Shown: positions 17,080 through 26,897, counted from the first letter of the stretch. The stretch: DNA of 64,000 nt from Chitinophagaceae bacterium DXS (GCA_030345135.1 CP128386.1:3688547-3752546), one strand, 5' to 3'. Notes: generated by a model from the letters alone, not told the origin. Program-made: numbers and translations.

Positions 17080-17120
17080 GGACCAGGATTTAGGGGATTT
17101 GAGGATTGACAGGATTTTTT
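17080..17120 (+). repeat. GACCAGGATTTA...GGATTTTTT direct repeat, left copy
   Basis: Forty bases starting GACCAGGATTTA and ending GGATTTTTT, just after birA. A second copy of the same length and orientation lies at 17601-17640, on the other side of the small HExxH gene. Confidence 0.7.
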
Positions 17121-17177
17121 CTCGACTGGAATTCTGATGGCTTTGGGACTAATGGAGATTTGAATTCGCGAATCAAC

Positions 17178-17285
17178 ATGAAAGTGGGCAACACCCTCTT
17201 ACTTTCTTACTGTCTTACCATCTTACGGTCTTACATGTCTTACGGTCTTACGGTCTTACGGTCTTACGTGTATTACACGTCTTTC
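17178..17285. repeat. TCTTACGG word repeat (GTAAGA family)
   Basis: About ten tandem TCTTACGG / TCTTACTG / TCTTACATG units. On the minus strand the run begins at the stop codon of the 17273-17596 gene. Confidence 0.8.
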
Positions 17286-17596
17286 TCGCTCTTCCTTGCT
17301 TCCACCTCAAACTTATTATTGTAATATCCATTTCTGATTGTTTCTAACACGTACATAAAAATGAACCGGAGGTAACCATATTTTTTGAACTGTGCGATAT
17401 GCGTCATTTCATGTTTTACCCAGGCATCATCTTCCAGAAAACAATCTCTGCAAACACCCCACAAATAAATCGTTTTGCCCAGCACCAAAGCAACCCGCTT
17501 GCTCTTGAGCCAGTGGGCAGCTATACGCGCCTGCCACGCATCCACCTTGATCCGGAGATTGGGATTGGGATTGGGAGATGGATTTGATTCACTCAT
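17273..17596 (-). CDS. Small HExxH protein (DUF4157-like)
   Basis: A 107-residue protein with a zincin-type HEMTH at about residues 65-69, in WVKHEMTHIAQFKKYGYLRFIF, resembling short DUF4157-like proteins. There is no signal peptide; one aromatic-rich hydrophobic stretch (YLRFIFMYVLETI) follows the motif. The N-terminus NPSPNPNPN is low complexity. A third zinc ligand could be a Glu in NKFEVEARKSE. Whether it is an active protease is not known. The gene is bracketed by 40-base direct repeats, which may mark insertion. Confidence 0.6.
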   Translation of the reverse strand: MSESNPSPNPNPNLRIKVDAWQARIAAHWLKSKRVALVLGKTIYLWGVCRDCFLEDDAWVKHEMTHIAQFKKYGYLRFIFMYVLETIRNGYYNNKFEVEARKSEKDV

Positions 17597-17600
17597 TCTA

Positions 17601-17640
17601 GACCAGGATTTATCGGATTAAGCAGATTTAAGGATTTTTT
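17601..17640 (+). repeat. GACCAGGATTTA...GGATTTTTT direct repeat, right copy
   Basis: Right copy of the 40-base element also found at 17080-17120. The outer 12 and 9 bases are identical and the middle has diverged. Confidence 0.7.
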
Positions 17641-17683
17641 ACATATCACTTTGCCACTTTATATTTTTATACTTAGCATTGCA

Positions 17684-17815
17684 GATTTGCGAAATTTGTC
17701 ATTCGCAAATTTACTCATTCACAAACCTGCACATCTGCACATTTGTATATTCGCACATTCACCCATTCGCTCCCTTCATTTTCCATTTTCAATTGTCAAT
17801 TTTCAATTGCCAATA
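17684..17815. repeat. TTCGCACATTTGCACAT and TTTTCAATTGCCAAT word repeats
   Basis: Units of CATTCGCAAATTTAC, CTGCACATCTGCACATTTG and TTCGCACATTCACCC, then CATTTTCAATTGTCAATTT. On the minus strand the second word contains the stop codon of bcp. Confidence 0.8.
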
Positions 17816-18276
17816 GCTTCCCACGCTGCCACAATCTCCTCCGCGTGTTGTTTGTTTTTGGGACGGAGAAATATTTTGCGGATAATGCCTTTTTCATCTA
17901 TTAAAAATGTTGTCCGGAGTACACCCATGTATTTTCGGCCGTACAATTGCTTTTCATCCCAAACACCATACTGGTCAAGGATTTTGCGGTCGGGATCGGC
18001 GATAAGTGTGAAAGGAAGATCATACTTTGCTTCAAACTTTTTGTGTTTTTTGGCTTCATCAGGACTTACACCAATTATCTCAAATCCCTTACTTTTTAAT
18101 AAGGCATAGTTGTCCCTTAAATTACATGCCTGTACGGTACAGGTAGGAGTGTCATCTTCCGGGTAGAAATATAGTACTACTTTTTTTCCTTTATATGTAG
18201 AAAGAGAAATCTTTTCACCATTCTGATCAAGCCCTTTAAACACAGGAGCCTTATCACCAACTTTTAAAGTAACCAT
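17803..18276 (-). CDS. bcp: Thioredoxin-dependent thiol peroxidase (Bcp/PrxQ)
   Basis: A 157-residue atypical 2-Cys peroxiredoxin that reduces hydroperoxides with thioredoxin. The peroxidatic Cys lies in YPEDDTPTCTVQACNLRDNY at about residues 37-56, with a resolving Cys five residues later (CTVQAC). YGRKYMGVLRTTFLIDEKG is the typical PrxQ C-terminal segment. It lies downstream of the M23 peptidase gene on the same strand but is separated by a repeat block. Confidence 0.95.
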   Translation of the reverse strand: MVTLKVGDKAPVFKGLDQNGEKISLSTYKGKKVVLYFYPEDDTPTCTVQACNLRDNYALLKSKGFEIIGVSPDEAKKHKKFEAKYDLPFTLIADPDRKILDQYGVWDEKQLYGRKYMGVLRTTFLIDEKGIIRKIFLRPKNKQHAEEIVAAWEAIGN

Positions 18277-18327
18277 GTTATTAATTATTCTTTTGTATCA
18301 ATTTTAAAATGGAAGTAGTCATCGGCA

Positions 18328-18390
18328 TTTTCACATTTGCACATTCGCCCATTTGCACATTTGCACATTTGCACATTCGCACATTGTCAT
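18328..18390. repeat. TTTGCACATTCGCACAT word repeat
   Basis: Nearly regular units of CATTTGCACATTCGC. On the minus strand it begins one or two bases after the stop codon of the M23 peptidase gene, reading TGACAATGTGCGAATGTG. Confidence 0.8.
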
Positions 18391-20108
18391 TATTTTTTCA
18401 CGAAAGTAAACTGTTTGGTGGTAACGTTGCCGGCTTTGTCGGTAGCCATTATTGTTAAAGTATGCGCGCCGGCCGGGCAATGTTCATCAAATGTGTAGAT
18501 AAAATCGTCATTCTTTTTTCCAAACATCAGCCATTTTCCATCAAGTGTCGCCCTGAAATTATCTACTTCGTCCAGCTCATCTTTACATTTGAGAACGAGT
18601 CGTTTTTGATTTAAGAGTGTCTGGCCGTTTTTCCAGCCAACAGGTGTAACTGCAGGAGGAACGGTATCAATCAACAATTGAAAATTACCAAGGCGGTTAA
18701 ATTTACCCTGCATCCAGTCTCCTGTCCATTTGCCTTTCATGGCTTCTTTGTGGGTACCGGTAAGTTTGAAGATCACCACCTTATTACGCAGTGGGTCATT
18801 GGGCTTTAGCGTTGTTCTAATTTGAATTGCAAAACTGTCATCCACAGGTACAAGAGCATTGTGCAATTCTATTAGCGGAGAGGCACTATTCTTACTGTTG
18901 ACATTTTTTTCCACAAGCACAAAAGGCACGTTGTCATAAAATTCCGTCTTTGAAAAGTATGCTTTCACATAGTTACCTGTAACAACATTTTCTTTGTTTA
19001 CAATAACCGGCCTGACGTTAGCAGGCGGCGTGTATTGTTGATGAAGATCGGAACTTAATTGAACGGTAAAATTCAGGGATGTTGCATTACCATACACATC
19101 TTTTACCTGGATTGACACTTTGTGGGGAAGTGTATCTGCCAGCATAACAATGCCTTCACCATCAGCAGGATCAAAAACATGCAACAGGTTACCCGGAAGT
19201 TTTGACAAATGCTGAATGCCTTTGCCTTTTGTCTGCATATAATTGGTGTAGTCAATACAGGCATTCACGTAGCGGCTGTCATCATAAGAAAAATTATCAA
19301 GTGCAAAACTATTCAACAACGCACCATCAACACTTATTGAAGCAGCGTATATGCCAAACATGAATGGTGAATTTGAACTTTTGTCCTCAGCCTTTATGCC
19401 AAAACTCAAAATAGGAGAACCAACCTTTACCACACCTGCTGCCGTTGAATAACCACCGGGCTTTTTCACAATTGGAATATTTGTGGGCCCCAATTGATAG
19501 GTACTGAATCTTCTGTCGTACCAATATAAATTATAGATAACCGGCGGCACATTATCGGGAATATTAAAATCAAATAACTCCGGATTATGGCAATTATTTG
19601 TCCTGGTATTTCTTATTTCAAAATGAAGATGTGGTCCGGCGGATCCGCCGGTGTTACCACTGAAAGCAATAAACTGTCCTTTTTTTACTGGAAACTGGTC
19701 TGGCCTGAAACGCAGATCCTGCTCCCAGCTTTCAGTGGCGTATTGCTGCTTTTTAAGATTATTATCAAGTTCATTAAAAAAATCATTCAAATGTCCGTAC
19801 ACAGTGGTGTATCCGTTAGGATGTGTTATATAAATAGCACGGCCATATCCCCATTTCTCAATCTTTACGCGGCTCACATAGCCATCTGCGGCCGCATAAA
19901 CAGGCAGATTTTCACGTCCCTGGGTACGGATGTCCAGTCCCATATGAAAGTGGTTGGGTCTGATCTCTCCAAAATTTGTAGATAGCTGGATGGGGATACC
20001 CAACGGGTTTCTAAAATAACCCCGGGGATATTGTGCCGCCACCTTTATAATGGAGAAAACCATCATCAGAAAACAAGCTGCGCCTTTCACATACTTAATA
20101 ATCTTCAT
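18390..20108 (-). CDS. M23-family metallopeptidase
   Basis: A 572-residue exported protein with a signal peptide (cleavage near VAAQ, about residue 26) and an LytM-type peptidase domain at about 30-180. The zinc site is seen as NHFHMGLDI and HLHFEIR. Such domains cut peptidoglycan cross-bridges or act as inactive activators; the motif looks intact here. The remaining 390 residues are beta-rich and probably Ig-like, ending with TLTIMATDKAGNVTTKQFTF, typical of a bacterial Ig repeat. Likely periplasmic cell-wall remodelling. Confidence 0.9.
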   Translation of the reverse strand: MKIIKYVKGAACFLMMVFSIIKVAAQYPRGYFRNPLGIPIQLSTNFGEIRPNHFHMGLDIRTQGRENLPVYAAADGYVSRVKIEKWGYGRAIYITHPNGYTTVYGHLNDFFNELDNNLKKQQYATESWEQDLRFRPDQFPVKKGQFIAFSGNTGGSAGPHLHFEIRNTRTNNCHNPELFDFNIPDNVPPVIYNLYWYDRRFSTYQLGPTNIPIVKKPGGYSTAAGVVKVGSPILSFGIKAEDKSSNSPFMFGIYAASISVDGALLNSFALDNFSYDDSRYVNACIDYTNYMQTKGKGIQHLSKLPGNLLHVFDPADGEGIVMLADTLPHKVSIQVKDVYGNATSLNFTVQLSSDLHQQYTPPANVRPVIVNKENVVTGNYVKAYFSKTEFYDNVPFVLVEKNVNSKNSASPLIELHNALVPVDDSFAIQIRTTLKPNDPLRNKVVIFKLTGTHKEAMKGKWTGDWMQGKFNRLGNFQLLIDTVPPAVTPVGWKNGQTLLNQKRLVLKCKDELDEVDNFRATLDGKWLMFGKKNDDFIYTFDEHCPAGAHTLTIMATDKAGNVTTKQFTFVKK

Positions 20109-20382
20109 GCTTCAAAAGTAGTTTTTTTGATATTGAGGAAAACTACCCTGCATAAATAGCAGAGACTCGCCAACATTTACACATTATTGTTAATGCATAC
20201 CTTTTGTAAAATAAGGAATTGTTTTGCCTTAGGCACGCGCGGCCTGTCTGAAACTAAACATCATTAGTTTTTTTCGGTCGAATGTAATGGATCTCTTTTG
20301 CAAATTTTCAGATCAAAATTGCGCTTCAGGTCTTACCTTTGCGCGATTTATCTAAACATTACCATCAAAGGTTATCTATATC

Positions 20383-22029
20383 ATGCCGAAAGACAATTCC
20401 ATCAAATCAGTATTAATTATCGGTTCTGGTCCAATTATCATTGGTCAGGCCTGCGAATTTGATTATTCCGGATCTCAAGCAGCAAGAAGCTTGCGCGAGG
20501 AAGGAATTAAAGTGATTCTGATCAATAGTAATCCTGCGACTATCATGACTGACCCCATGATGGCTGACAAGGTGTACCTGCTTCCGCTGACAGTAGAAAG
20601 CATTGAGCAGATACTGGAAGAAAACGACATTGATTCTGTACTGCCAACAATGGGTGGCCAAACAGCATTGAATCTTTGTAAAGAAGCAGACGAACTCGGT
20701 GTTTGGAAAAAATACAATGTACGCCTGATAGGCGTGGACGTAGCAGCTATTGATACAGCAGAGGACCGTGACAAATTCCGCCAACTGATGTTTAAGATCG
20801 GCGTAAAAGTTGCTCCGAGCCATGTTGCCAACAGCTTTTTGGAAGGTAAAGAATACGCACAGGAAATAGGGTTTCCGCTGGTAATCCGCCCTTCATTCAC
20901 ATTAGGCGGAACCGGTGGTGGTTTTGTACATAAAAAGGAAGAGCTTGATGAAGCATTACAGCGTGGTTTGAAGGCCTCTCCGATTCACGAGGTACTTGTA
21001 GAGAAAGCTGTGCTGGGCTGGAAAGAATATGAACTTGAGCTGTTAAGAGATCAGAACGATAACGTGGTGATCATTTGTACAGTAGAAAACCTGGATCCAA
21101 TGGGTATTCACACAGGTGATTCTATTACTGTAGCGCCTGCTATGACGCTTAGCGACAAGGCCTTCCAGGATATGCGTAACCAGGCAATGTTAATGATGCG
21201 CAGCCTGGGCAACTTCGCAGGCGGATGTAACGTACAGTTTGCATTGAATCCTGAAACAGAGGAATTGATCGCTGTTGAGATCAATCCCCGCGTGAGCCGT
21301 TCTTCAGCGCTTGCAAGTAAAGCTACAGGTTACCCGATCGCGAAGATCGCAGCCAAACTCGCTATCGGTTATAGCCTGGATGAGCTGAAAAACCAGATCA
21401 CAAAAACAACTTCAGCATATTTTGAACCTGCACTTGACTATGTGATTGTAAAAGTTCCCCGCTGGAACTTCGACAAATTCAAAGGTTCTAATGACACGTT
21501 AGGACTACAGATGAAAAGTGTGGGCGAGGTAATGGCTATCGGCAGAAGCTTTACCGAGGCGATTCAGAAAGCTTGTCAGAGCCTGGAGAATGAGGCAGTT
21601 GGACTTGGCTACTATGGCAAAAGCATGATGAAGAGCGAAGACCTGATTGAGTACATTAAAGTTCCGAAATGGGATCGCATCTTCCGCATTAAAGACGCCT
21701 TGATGCAAGGTGTTACTGTAAAAACAATTGTACAGGCAACCGGCATTGACAGATGGTTCATCTACCAGATTCAGGAAATATGCAGGATTGAGAAAGAAAT
21801 TTCTCATCATTCCCTGGAAAATTTACCGGCAGAACTGCTGAAAGAAGCAAAGAAGCATGGCTTCAGCGATGAGCAGATCGCACGCATTTTACACAGCAAT
21901 ACAACTGAAGATGAAGTGTATGAAAGGAGGAAATCACTTGGTATTACCCGTGTTTACAAAATGGTAGATACTTGCAGCGCTGAGTTTGAAGCTAAAACTC
22001 CTTACTTCTACAGCTCATTTGAAAACTAA
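20383..22029 (+). CDS. carB: Carbamoyl-phosphate synthase large subunit, N-terminal half only
   Basis: The 548 residues cover the carboxyphosphate-synthetic ATP-grasp domain (about 1-400, starting [27 protein letters not shown]) and the oligomerisation domain (to about 548), ending at [11 protein letters not shown] full CarB has a second ATP-grasp half and an allosteric domain (over 900 residues). The frame ends in a clean TAA and a strong terminator follows at once, so this looks like a naturally split gene, as known for some archaea and Aquifex, rather than a recent break. The C-terminal half and carA are not in this window. TACCTTTG at 20334-20341 is a possible -7 box. Confidence 0.9.
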   Translation: MPKDNSIKSVLIIGSGPIIIGQACEFDYSGSQAARSLREEGIKVILINSNPATIMTDPMMADKVYLLPLTVESIEQILEENDIDSVLPTMGGQTALNLCKEADELGVWKKYNVRLIGVDVAAIDTAEDRDKFRQLMFKIGVKVAPSHVANSFLEGKEYAQEIGFPLVIRPSFTLGGTGGGFVHKKEELDEALQRGLKASPIHEVLVEKAVLGWKEYELELLRDQNDNVVIICTVENLDPMGIHTGDSITVAPAMTLSDKAFQDMRNQAMLMMRSLGNFAGGCNVQFALNPETEELIAVEINPRVSRSSALASKATGYPIAKIAAKLAIGYSLDELKNQITKTTSAYFEPALDYVIVKVPRWNFDKFKGSNDTLGLQMKSVGEVMAIGRSFTEAIQKACQSLENEAVGLGYYGKSMMKSEDLIEYIKVPKWDRIFRIKDALMQGVTVKTIVQATGIDRWFIYQIQEICRIEKEISHHSLENLPAELLKEAKKHGFSDEQIARILHSNTTEDEVYERRKSLGITRVYKMVDTCSAEFEAKTPYFYSSFEN

Positions 22030-22045
22030 TACGAGATTATATTTG

Positions 22046-22073
22046 AAAGCCCGCTTTGAGCGGGCTTTTTTAT
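22046..22073 (+). terminator. Intrinsic terminator after the carB half gene
   Basis: Ten-base-pair stem AAAGCCCGCT/AGCGGGCTTT with a TTG loop and a T run, 17 bases after the stop codon. Confidence 0.9.
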
Positions 22074-22107
22074 TTTACAGTATACGCTACACTACAATGA
22101 AACGCCC

Positions 22108-22653
22108 TTATCTGCTGTAATAAAAAACCAGAGAGGCTTTACTTAAAGCTTGCTGGCTAAGATAAAAACCTACTAATGCAGGAGTTGCATTCTTGTCTAA
22201 CCCAAGCTTATCTGTCTTTAACGCATACACCGTTATTTTGTACTCATGTGGGCCATGACCTTCCGGTGGACATGGGCCGCCATATCCAGGCGTTCCAAAA
22301 TCGGTATTACTTTGAATGCACGCTTTTGGCGCCAATCCTTTGGAAATATTTCCCGCATCTGTTTTTAACTCCGTAACCGAAGCTGGAATATCAAACACAA
22401 CCCAATGCCAAAAGCCGCTTCCGGTAGGCGCGTCTTTATCGTACATAGTAACGGCAAAACTCTTTGTGCCTTGCGGTGCGTTTTCCCAATAAAGTTGTGG
22501 AGACATGTTACTTCCTGTGCAGCCAAAGCTGTTGAATACTTGCTCTTTGGTTGCCTGTCCCTGGAGTTCTTTACTCTTTAAAGTAAAGGTTTGAGCATTC
22601 AGTTTGGCGAAAAACATTGCACTTGCAAAAACAATCAAACTTAACTTTTTCAT
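22108..22653 (-). CDS. YbhB/YbcL-family Raf-kinase-inhibitor-like protein (PEBP)
   Basis: A 181-residue phosphatidylethanolamine-binding-protein family member with a Sec signal peptide (to about residue 21, LNAQ). Family marks are DKDAPTGSGFWHWVVFDIP and YGGPCPPEGHGPHEYKITVYAL. The anion-binding pocket residues are present. Biological role in bacteria is poorly known. Probably periplasmic. It follows an AraC-type gene on the same strand, 81 bases away, which may regulate it. Confidence 0.9.
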   Translation of the reverse strand: MKKLSLIVFASAMFFAKLNAQTFTLKSKELQGQATKEQVFNSFGCTGSNMSPQLYWENAPQGTKSFAVTMYDKDAPTGSGFWHWVVFDIPASVTELKTDAGNISKGLAPKACIQSNTDFGTPGYGGPCPPEGHGPHEYKITVYALKTDKLGLDKNATPALVGFYLSQQALSKASLVFYYSR

Positions 22654-22734
22654 ACTCGATCTATTTAAGTTTAAAATTAGCAGCGCAGGTTATATTGTGA
22701 TAGCTGTATCAGTTCAAAAAGCATTGCAAACAGC

Positions 22735-23586
22735 TCAGCCTTCCAGCTTAACATATTCCCCGGGTGTTTTGCCAAACTCTTTCTTGAAAGCCTGGATAAA
22801 GCCGGACAAATTTTCGTAGCCGTATTCAAAGTAGATATCGCTTGGTCTTACTCTTTCATGTTTTAATTTAAAGGCTGCCTGCTGCATCCGCTGTTCCTGG
22901 ATCCATTTGCTGGGAGCAATGCCATAGATCTTTTCAAATTGCCTTTTAAAGGTTGACAGACTTGTGTTGCACAAAAATGCAAGCTCTTGCAACGATAGAT
23001 TGTTGTTGATATTTGTTTCAACAACTTCCCGCAATAAAACATCGTTCCTGTTAGTAAGGCTGCCTATAAAAATATCAACAAAAGCCGCAGAATTCATTTC
23101 CAGAATGCACAGCATTATTTCTTCAAATTTCAACTGAAGCATAGCACCGGACAGTTGTTGCTTTGAAAGAAGTATTTGCTCAAGCTGTCGCACACAATCA
23201 GTAAGCAAGACATTCTTCTCAAAAGGAAATACCGGGCATGCAACCTTTACTCCGGTGTCCTGTGGAATAAGATGTTTGTACCTCACGATAAAGTCGTGCA
23301 CTTTTTTATCTGTAAAAAACAGCAGCACACTCCGGTATTTATTGTTAACAGAAACGTGCTCAGTCATGAGGCAATTGCCGGACCGGATAAGAATGCCCTG
23401 TGTATTTCCAATAGTAACAGCCCCACCAGGATAGAATGAAATTTTTTCGCCTTCCAGTAAAAAGCTGAAGAGGTTTGTATTAAAAGTTACTTTGTTCTTT
23501 TGCTCATCCCTGCCGCTTTCATAATAGTGCAGGAATAGGTCTTCACCCTGGTTGGAGAAATCATCCGGAAGTTGATAGATTTTCAT
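22735..23586 (-). CDS. AraC-family transcriptional regulator
   Basis: A 283-residue regulator. The C-terminal HTH_18 domain (about 180-283) shows LSLQELAFLCNTSLSTFKRQFEKIYGIAPSKWIQEQRMQQA and the second HTH with YEFGYENLSGFIQAFKKEFGKTPGEY-like sequence. The N-terminal 150 residues are a cupin-like ligand domain. Ligand unknown. It may control the adjacent PEBP gene; it points away from the LytS-like gene at 23811. Confidence 0.9.
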   Translation of the reverse strand: MKIYQLPDDFSNQGEDLFLHYYESGRDEQKNKVTFNTNLFSFLLEGEKISFYPGGAVTIGNTQGILIRSGNCLMTEHVSVNNKYRSVLLFFTDKKVHDFIVRYKHLIPQDTGVKVACPVFPFEKNVLLTDCVRQLEQILLSKQQLSGAMLQLKFEEIMLCILEMNSAAFVDIFIGSLTNRNDVLLREVVETNINNNLSLQELAFLCNTSLSTFKRQFEKIYGIAPSKWIQEQRMQQAAFKLKHERVRPSDIYFEYGYENLSGFIQAFKKEFGKTPGEYVKLEG

Positions 23587-23810
23587 GCATTAAAATTCGT
23601 ACACAAATATAACACGGCGCATCCTTTGTATTAGTCATGTTACAGAACACGAATGGTTTTAGCAAGTGCATAAAACCGGCACCGTTGGTGTTAATGGTAA
23701 TTTTTTGTTGAACTCCGACCGCTAAAAAAAACAGCTTCCCTTCAATAACTTATAGCATTTTTAATGATCGCCACCCATAATTGTGTTAACTTAAAGGATA
23801 TAAATAACTT

Positions 23811-25178
23811 TTGTTGGCCACTGAAACTCCCCATATTTTAGTAATTACGGGTACACTGTTATTTGATCTGTTTGTGCTGGCAGCGCTGATCTGTTTCATT
23901 TCTTACCTGCTTTGGCGTATAACTGCAGAGACAAAACTCAATGAAGCGAAGCAAAAAGAGATTGAGCAGTTAAAAGCGGTCAACTATCAATACCACCTGG
24001 AAATTGCCCAGGTAATCAATTATTTCGTCACATCCATTTCGCAGCAACAAACAATTGATAACATGTTATGGGACATTGCGCGTAACTGTATCTCCAAATT
24101 GCATTTTGAAGATTGTGTGATTTATTTATACGATGATGAACGCAAGACATTTGTTCAAAAAGCTGCATGGGGACCAAAGACTGCGGAGGATAATAACATT
24201 ATCAACCCAATTGAAATACCGATTGGTTTCGGCATAGTAGGAAGCGTGGGCAGAAACCAGATTGCAGAAATAATTAATGACACCAGCCTTGACAGAAGAT
24301 ATATTATTGACGACCAGAAAAGGAGTTCCGAAATAACGGTGCCGATTATTCATAAGGGAAAAGTGATCGGCATTATTGACAGCGAAAACTCAGCAAAAAA
24401 CTTTTATACAGAAAGGCACCTGCAAATACTTACAACCATTGCAACTTTCTGCGCAGACAAGATCGATAAAATACAGGTGGAGCAACAGACAAAAGAAAGA
24501 GAAGACATGCTCAATAAGCTGAATAAAGATTTAGCAACCTCACAACTCACATCGCTCCGGAGTCAGATGAACCCACATTTTATATTTAATGCCCTTAATT
24601 CCATTCAGCAGTTTATTCTTATGGGAGAAGTAAAGGAAGCAATAAAATACCTGTCCAAGTTCTCGAAACTACAACGGGAGGTTTTAAACAACTGCGAACA
24701 GAACTTTATTACCCTTGAAGCTGAAATTGAAATGATCACGCTTTACCTGCAACTTGAACAATTGCGGTTTGACAAAAACTTCAGCTATAACATTACGTTA
24801 GGCGAGACAATTTCTCCTTCGGAAATAAAAATACCCTCAATGATGTTGCAACCTTTTGTAGAAAATGCCATATGGCACGGACTAATTCCGAAAGAGGGTC
24901 CAAAACAAATCAATATCAATTTCGCCCTGGTACCGGAAGATCTTATCTGCTGCACAATTGAAGACAATGGAATCGGAAGAGAAGCTTCAGCAAAACGCAA
25001 ATCATTATCGGGCTATAATAATCATACTTCCAAGGGATTTTCTCTTGTTACAGAACGACTTTACATTCTTCGCAAACACTATCAGCAAACCTTTGATCTT
25101 GAAGTAGGAGATATTCGTGATCCGGAAGGAAATGTCTCTGGCACTTCTGTAAAACTCAAGCTGCATGTAAACGTTTAA
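23811..25178 (+). CDS. LytS-type sensor histidine kinase with GAF domain
   Basis: A 455-residue kinase: one TM helix (about 12-34), a short coiled coil, a GAF domain (about 70-215), then a His_kinase domain with MNPHFIFNALNSIQQFI (phospho-accepting His) and an ATPase domain with MLQPFVENAIWHG and EDNGIGREA. The GAF domain suggests a small-molecule or redox signal. The likely start is TTG at 23811, because no ATG precedes the TM helix. Paired with the LytTR regulator 78 bases downstream. Confidence 0.9.
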   Translation: MLATETPHILVITGTLLFDLFVLAALICFISYLLWRITAETKLNEAKQKEIEQLKAVNYQYHLEIAQVINYFVTSISQQQTIDNMLWDIARNCISKLHFEDCVIYLYDDERKTFVQKAAWGPKTAEDNNIINPIEIPIGFGIVGSVGRNQIAEIINDTSLDRRYIIDDQKRSSEITVPIIHKGKVIGIIDSENSAKNFYTERHLQILTTIATFCADKIDKIQVEQQTKEREDMLNKLNKDLATSQLTSLRSQMNPHFIFNALNSIQQFILMGEVKEAIKYLSKFSKLQREVLNNCEQNFITLEAEIEMITLYLQLEQLRFDKNFSYNITLGETISPSEIKIPSMMLQPFVENAIWHGLIPKEGPKQININFALVPEDLICCTIEDNGIGREASAKRKSLSGYNNHTSKGFSLVTERLYILRKHYQQTFDLEVGDIRDPEGNVSGTSVKLKLHVNV

Positions 25179-25256
25179 CTACATTAAATTTTAATTAATA
25201 ACCCTTTGCCGTTTCACTTTACCTTAACAAACGAAGGCGATTTAGTAATTTAGAAT

Positions 25257-26000
25257 ATGATTAAGGCGTTGGTTATTGACGACGAATCATCAGCTACAAA
25301 CACGATGAAGTTGATGCTGCAGCGGTATTCTCCGGAAATTTCGTTGCTTCAAACAACAACAGACATCCCAAATGCATTATCACTGATTACAAGTTTTAAA
25401 CCTAACCTGCTTTTTCTTGACATACAGATGCCGGGCACTAACGGTTTCGACTTGCTGAAGCAAATCCCATTAATAGATTTTGATGTAATTTTTACCACCG
25501 CGCATGACAAATATGCCATCCAGGCGATCAGGTTTAGTGCATTGGATTACCTGTTAAAACCTATTGATCCCGATGAATTGCAGGCTGCGATACAAAAGTT
25601 TATTCTGAAGCACCAGTTAAACTACAACAACAAGCCTTTATACAATAATTTTCTGCATAACATACAATCTCCCAAAAAGGACTTTAAGCTTGCTATTTCT
25701 ACAACAGAAGGAACTTACTTTCTATCACCTTACGACATTATACGGCTTGAAGGAGAAGGGAATTACACCAACTTTTTCTTTATCAACAGAAGGCCGTTGC
25801 TAACCTCAAAAACACTCAAGGAATACGAGGAGATTTTGTGCGAGCACGGATTTATCCGCATTCACAAATCTCACATGGTTAATTGCAGCCATGTAGTGAG
25901 TTATAAGAACGAAGGTGAATTGATTATGAAGGACAATTCTGTTGTAGAAATTTCCAGGAGAAGAAAAGAGGAAGTGTTGAATGTGCTGAAACAGCTATGA
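25257..26000 (+). CDS. LytTR-family response regulator
   Basis: A 247-residue two-domain regulator. The receiver domain has the acidic pair in VIDDESSA and the phospho-acceptor Asp in LLFLDIQMPG; the switch Lys is in YLLKPIDPDE. The C-terminal LytTR DNA-binding domain includes IIRLEGEGNYTNFFF and FIRIHKSHMVNCSHV. It works with the kinase encoded just upstream; targets unknown. The TGA stop is part of an AGCTATGAGCTGTCAGC repeat. Confidence 0.93.
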   Translation: MIKALVIDDESSATNTMKLMLQRYSPEISLLQTTTDIPNALSLITSFKPNLLFLDIQMPGTNGFDLLKQIPLIDFDVIFTTAHDKYAIQAIRFSALDYLLKPIDPDELQAAIQKFILKHQLNYNNKPLYNNFLHNIQSPKKDFKLAISTTEGTYFLSPYDIIRLEGEGNYTNFFFINRRPLLTSKTLKEYEEILCEHGFIRIHKSHMVNCSHVVSYKNEGELIMKDNSVVEISRRRKEEVLNVLKQL

Positions 26001-26033
26001 GCTGTCAGCTATCAGCTATCAGCTGTCAGCTTT
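25994..26033. repeat. AGCTGTCAGCTATCAGC word repeat
   Basis: Four near-identical GCTGTCA / GCTATCA units that begin in the last codons of the response regulator gene and include its TGA. The same family occurs at 32265-32360 and 49874-49910. Confidence 0.75.
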
Positions 26034-26192
26034 TATTTTGACACACAATCATGATTGATTTTCCAAATGGATGTTGGCGGGTAGCAGGCACCTTTAATTT
26101 TTGCTGCACAACCATGTCTTTTCATAATATTCTGCGAGTATTCTTTGTCGATACTACTAATCCGCTGCTCCGTTGCGACCGCCGCGTGAACC

Positions 26193-26897
26193 CTACAGAT
26201 CCCCCAGTTGTGGTCTCAAAATAATATCTTCCACACATGCCGTTGGCGAGAGGTAGGCAGAAGTATGTACAACGTCCGCAATATCTTTTGCTTCCATGAT
26301 TCGTTTGGGATCCACGCCGCTTCCGCTCCAGCTATCGGTGTAAGCTGCACCGGGATATACGGACGTCACCTTTATGTTGTAAGGTTTTAATTCTTCCCTT
26401 AGATTTTTGCTGAAGCCTGCCAATGCAAACTTACTTATACTGTATGCACCGCCATTTGCATAAGCTTTTAGAGAAGCAATAGAACACATGTTAAAAATAT
26501 GCCCTCGTCGCTGCTCCATCATAGCAGGTAACAAAGCTCTTGTTAAATGATAGGCGCTAAACAGGTTTACGTTCATCATCTCTTCCAGTGCGCCCTCTGG
26601 CTCGTTGTAAACACTTCCGGGAATAAAACTACCAGCGTTATTAATGAGTATATCAGGAGTTCCGTGATCACTCACAAAAGATGCAAATGCCAGCACTTCT
26701 TCTTTCAGGCTCATATCACATTGTTTAACAACAACTTCCTGATGCGAAAAATTTTGCGAAAGAGAACTACGCAATTCGTCAAGATACTGTGTGTTTCTTG
26801 CATTTAAAATAATGGTGTGCTGTTCTTCATCCGCTGCAAACTTTTCTGCTATTGCTTTTCCTAACCCCTTAGAAGCTCCTGTTATAACGATAATCAT
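26193..26897 (-). CDS. Short-chain dehydrogenase/reductase
   Basis: A 234-residue classical SDR: cofactor motif TGASKGLGKAIA near the N-terminus, NNAGS near residue 91, catalytic Ser in MCSIASL and YSISK (YxxxK) near 150. The substrate is unknown; the sequence resembles 3-oxoacyl-reductase-like SDRs of broad type. Divergent from the YjjG gene, with 101 bases between the start codons. Confidence 0.9.
   Translation of the reverse strand: MIIVITGASKGLGKAIAEKFAADEEQHTIILNARNTQYLDELRSSLSQNFSHQEVVVKQCDMSLKEEVLAFASFVSDHGTPDILINNAGSFIPGSVYNEPEGALEEMMNVNLFSAYHLTRALLPAMMEQRRGHIFNMCSIASLKAYANGGAYSISKFALAGFSKNLREELKPYNIKVTSVYPGAAYTDSWSGSGVDPKRIMEAKDIADVVHTSAYLSPTACVEDIILRPQLGDL

Noticed and set aside
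17651-18109. Open frame on + of 152 codons opposite bcp
   Set aside because: Half is repeat sequence and half is antisense to bcp, whose protein is clearly conserved.
22030-22107. Frameshift continuing carB beyond the stop
   Set aside because: The sequence after the stop is a short spacer and a terminator hairpin; no second-half CarB motifs are present in any frame.
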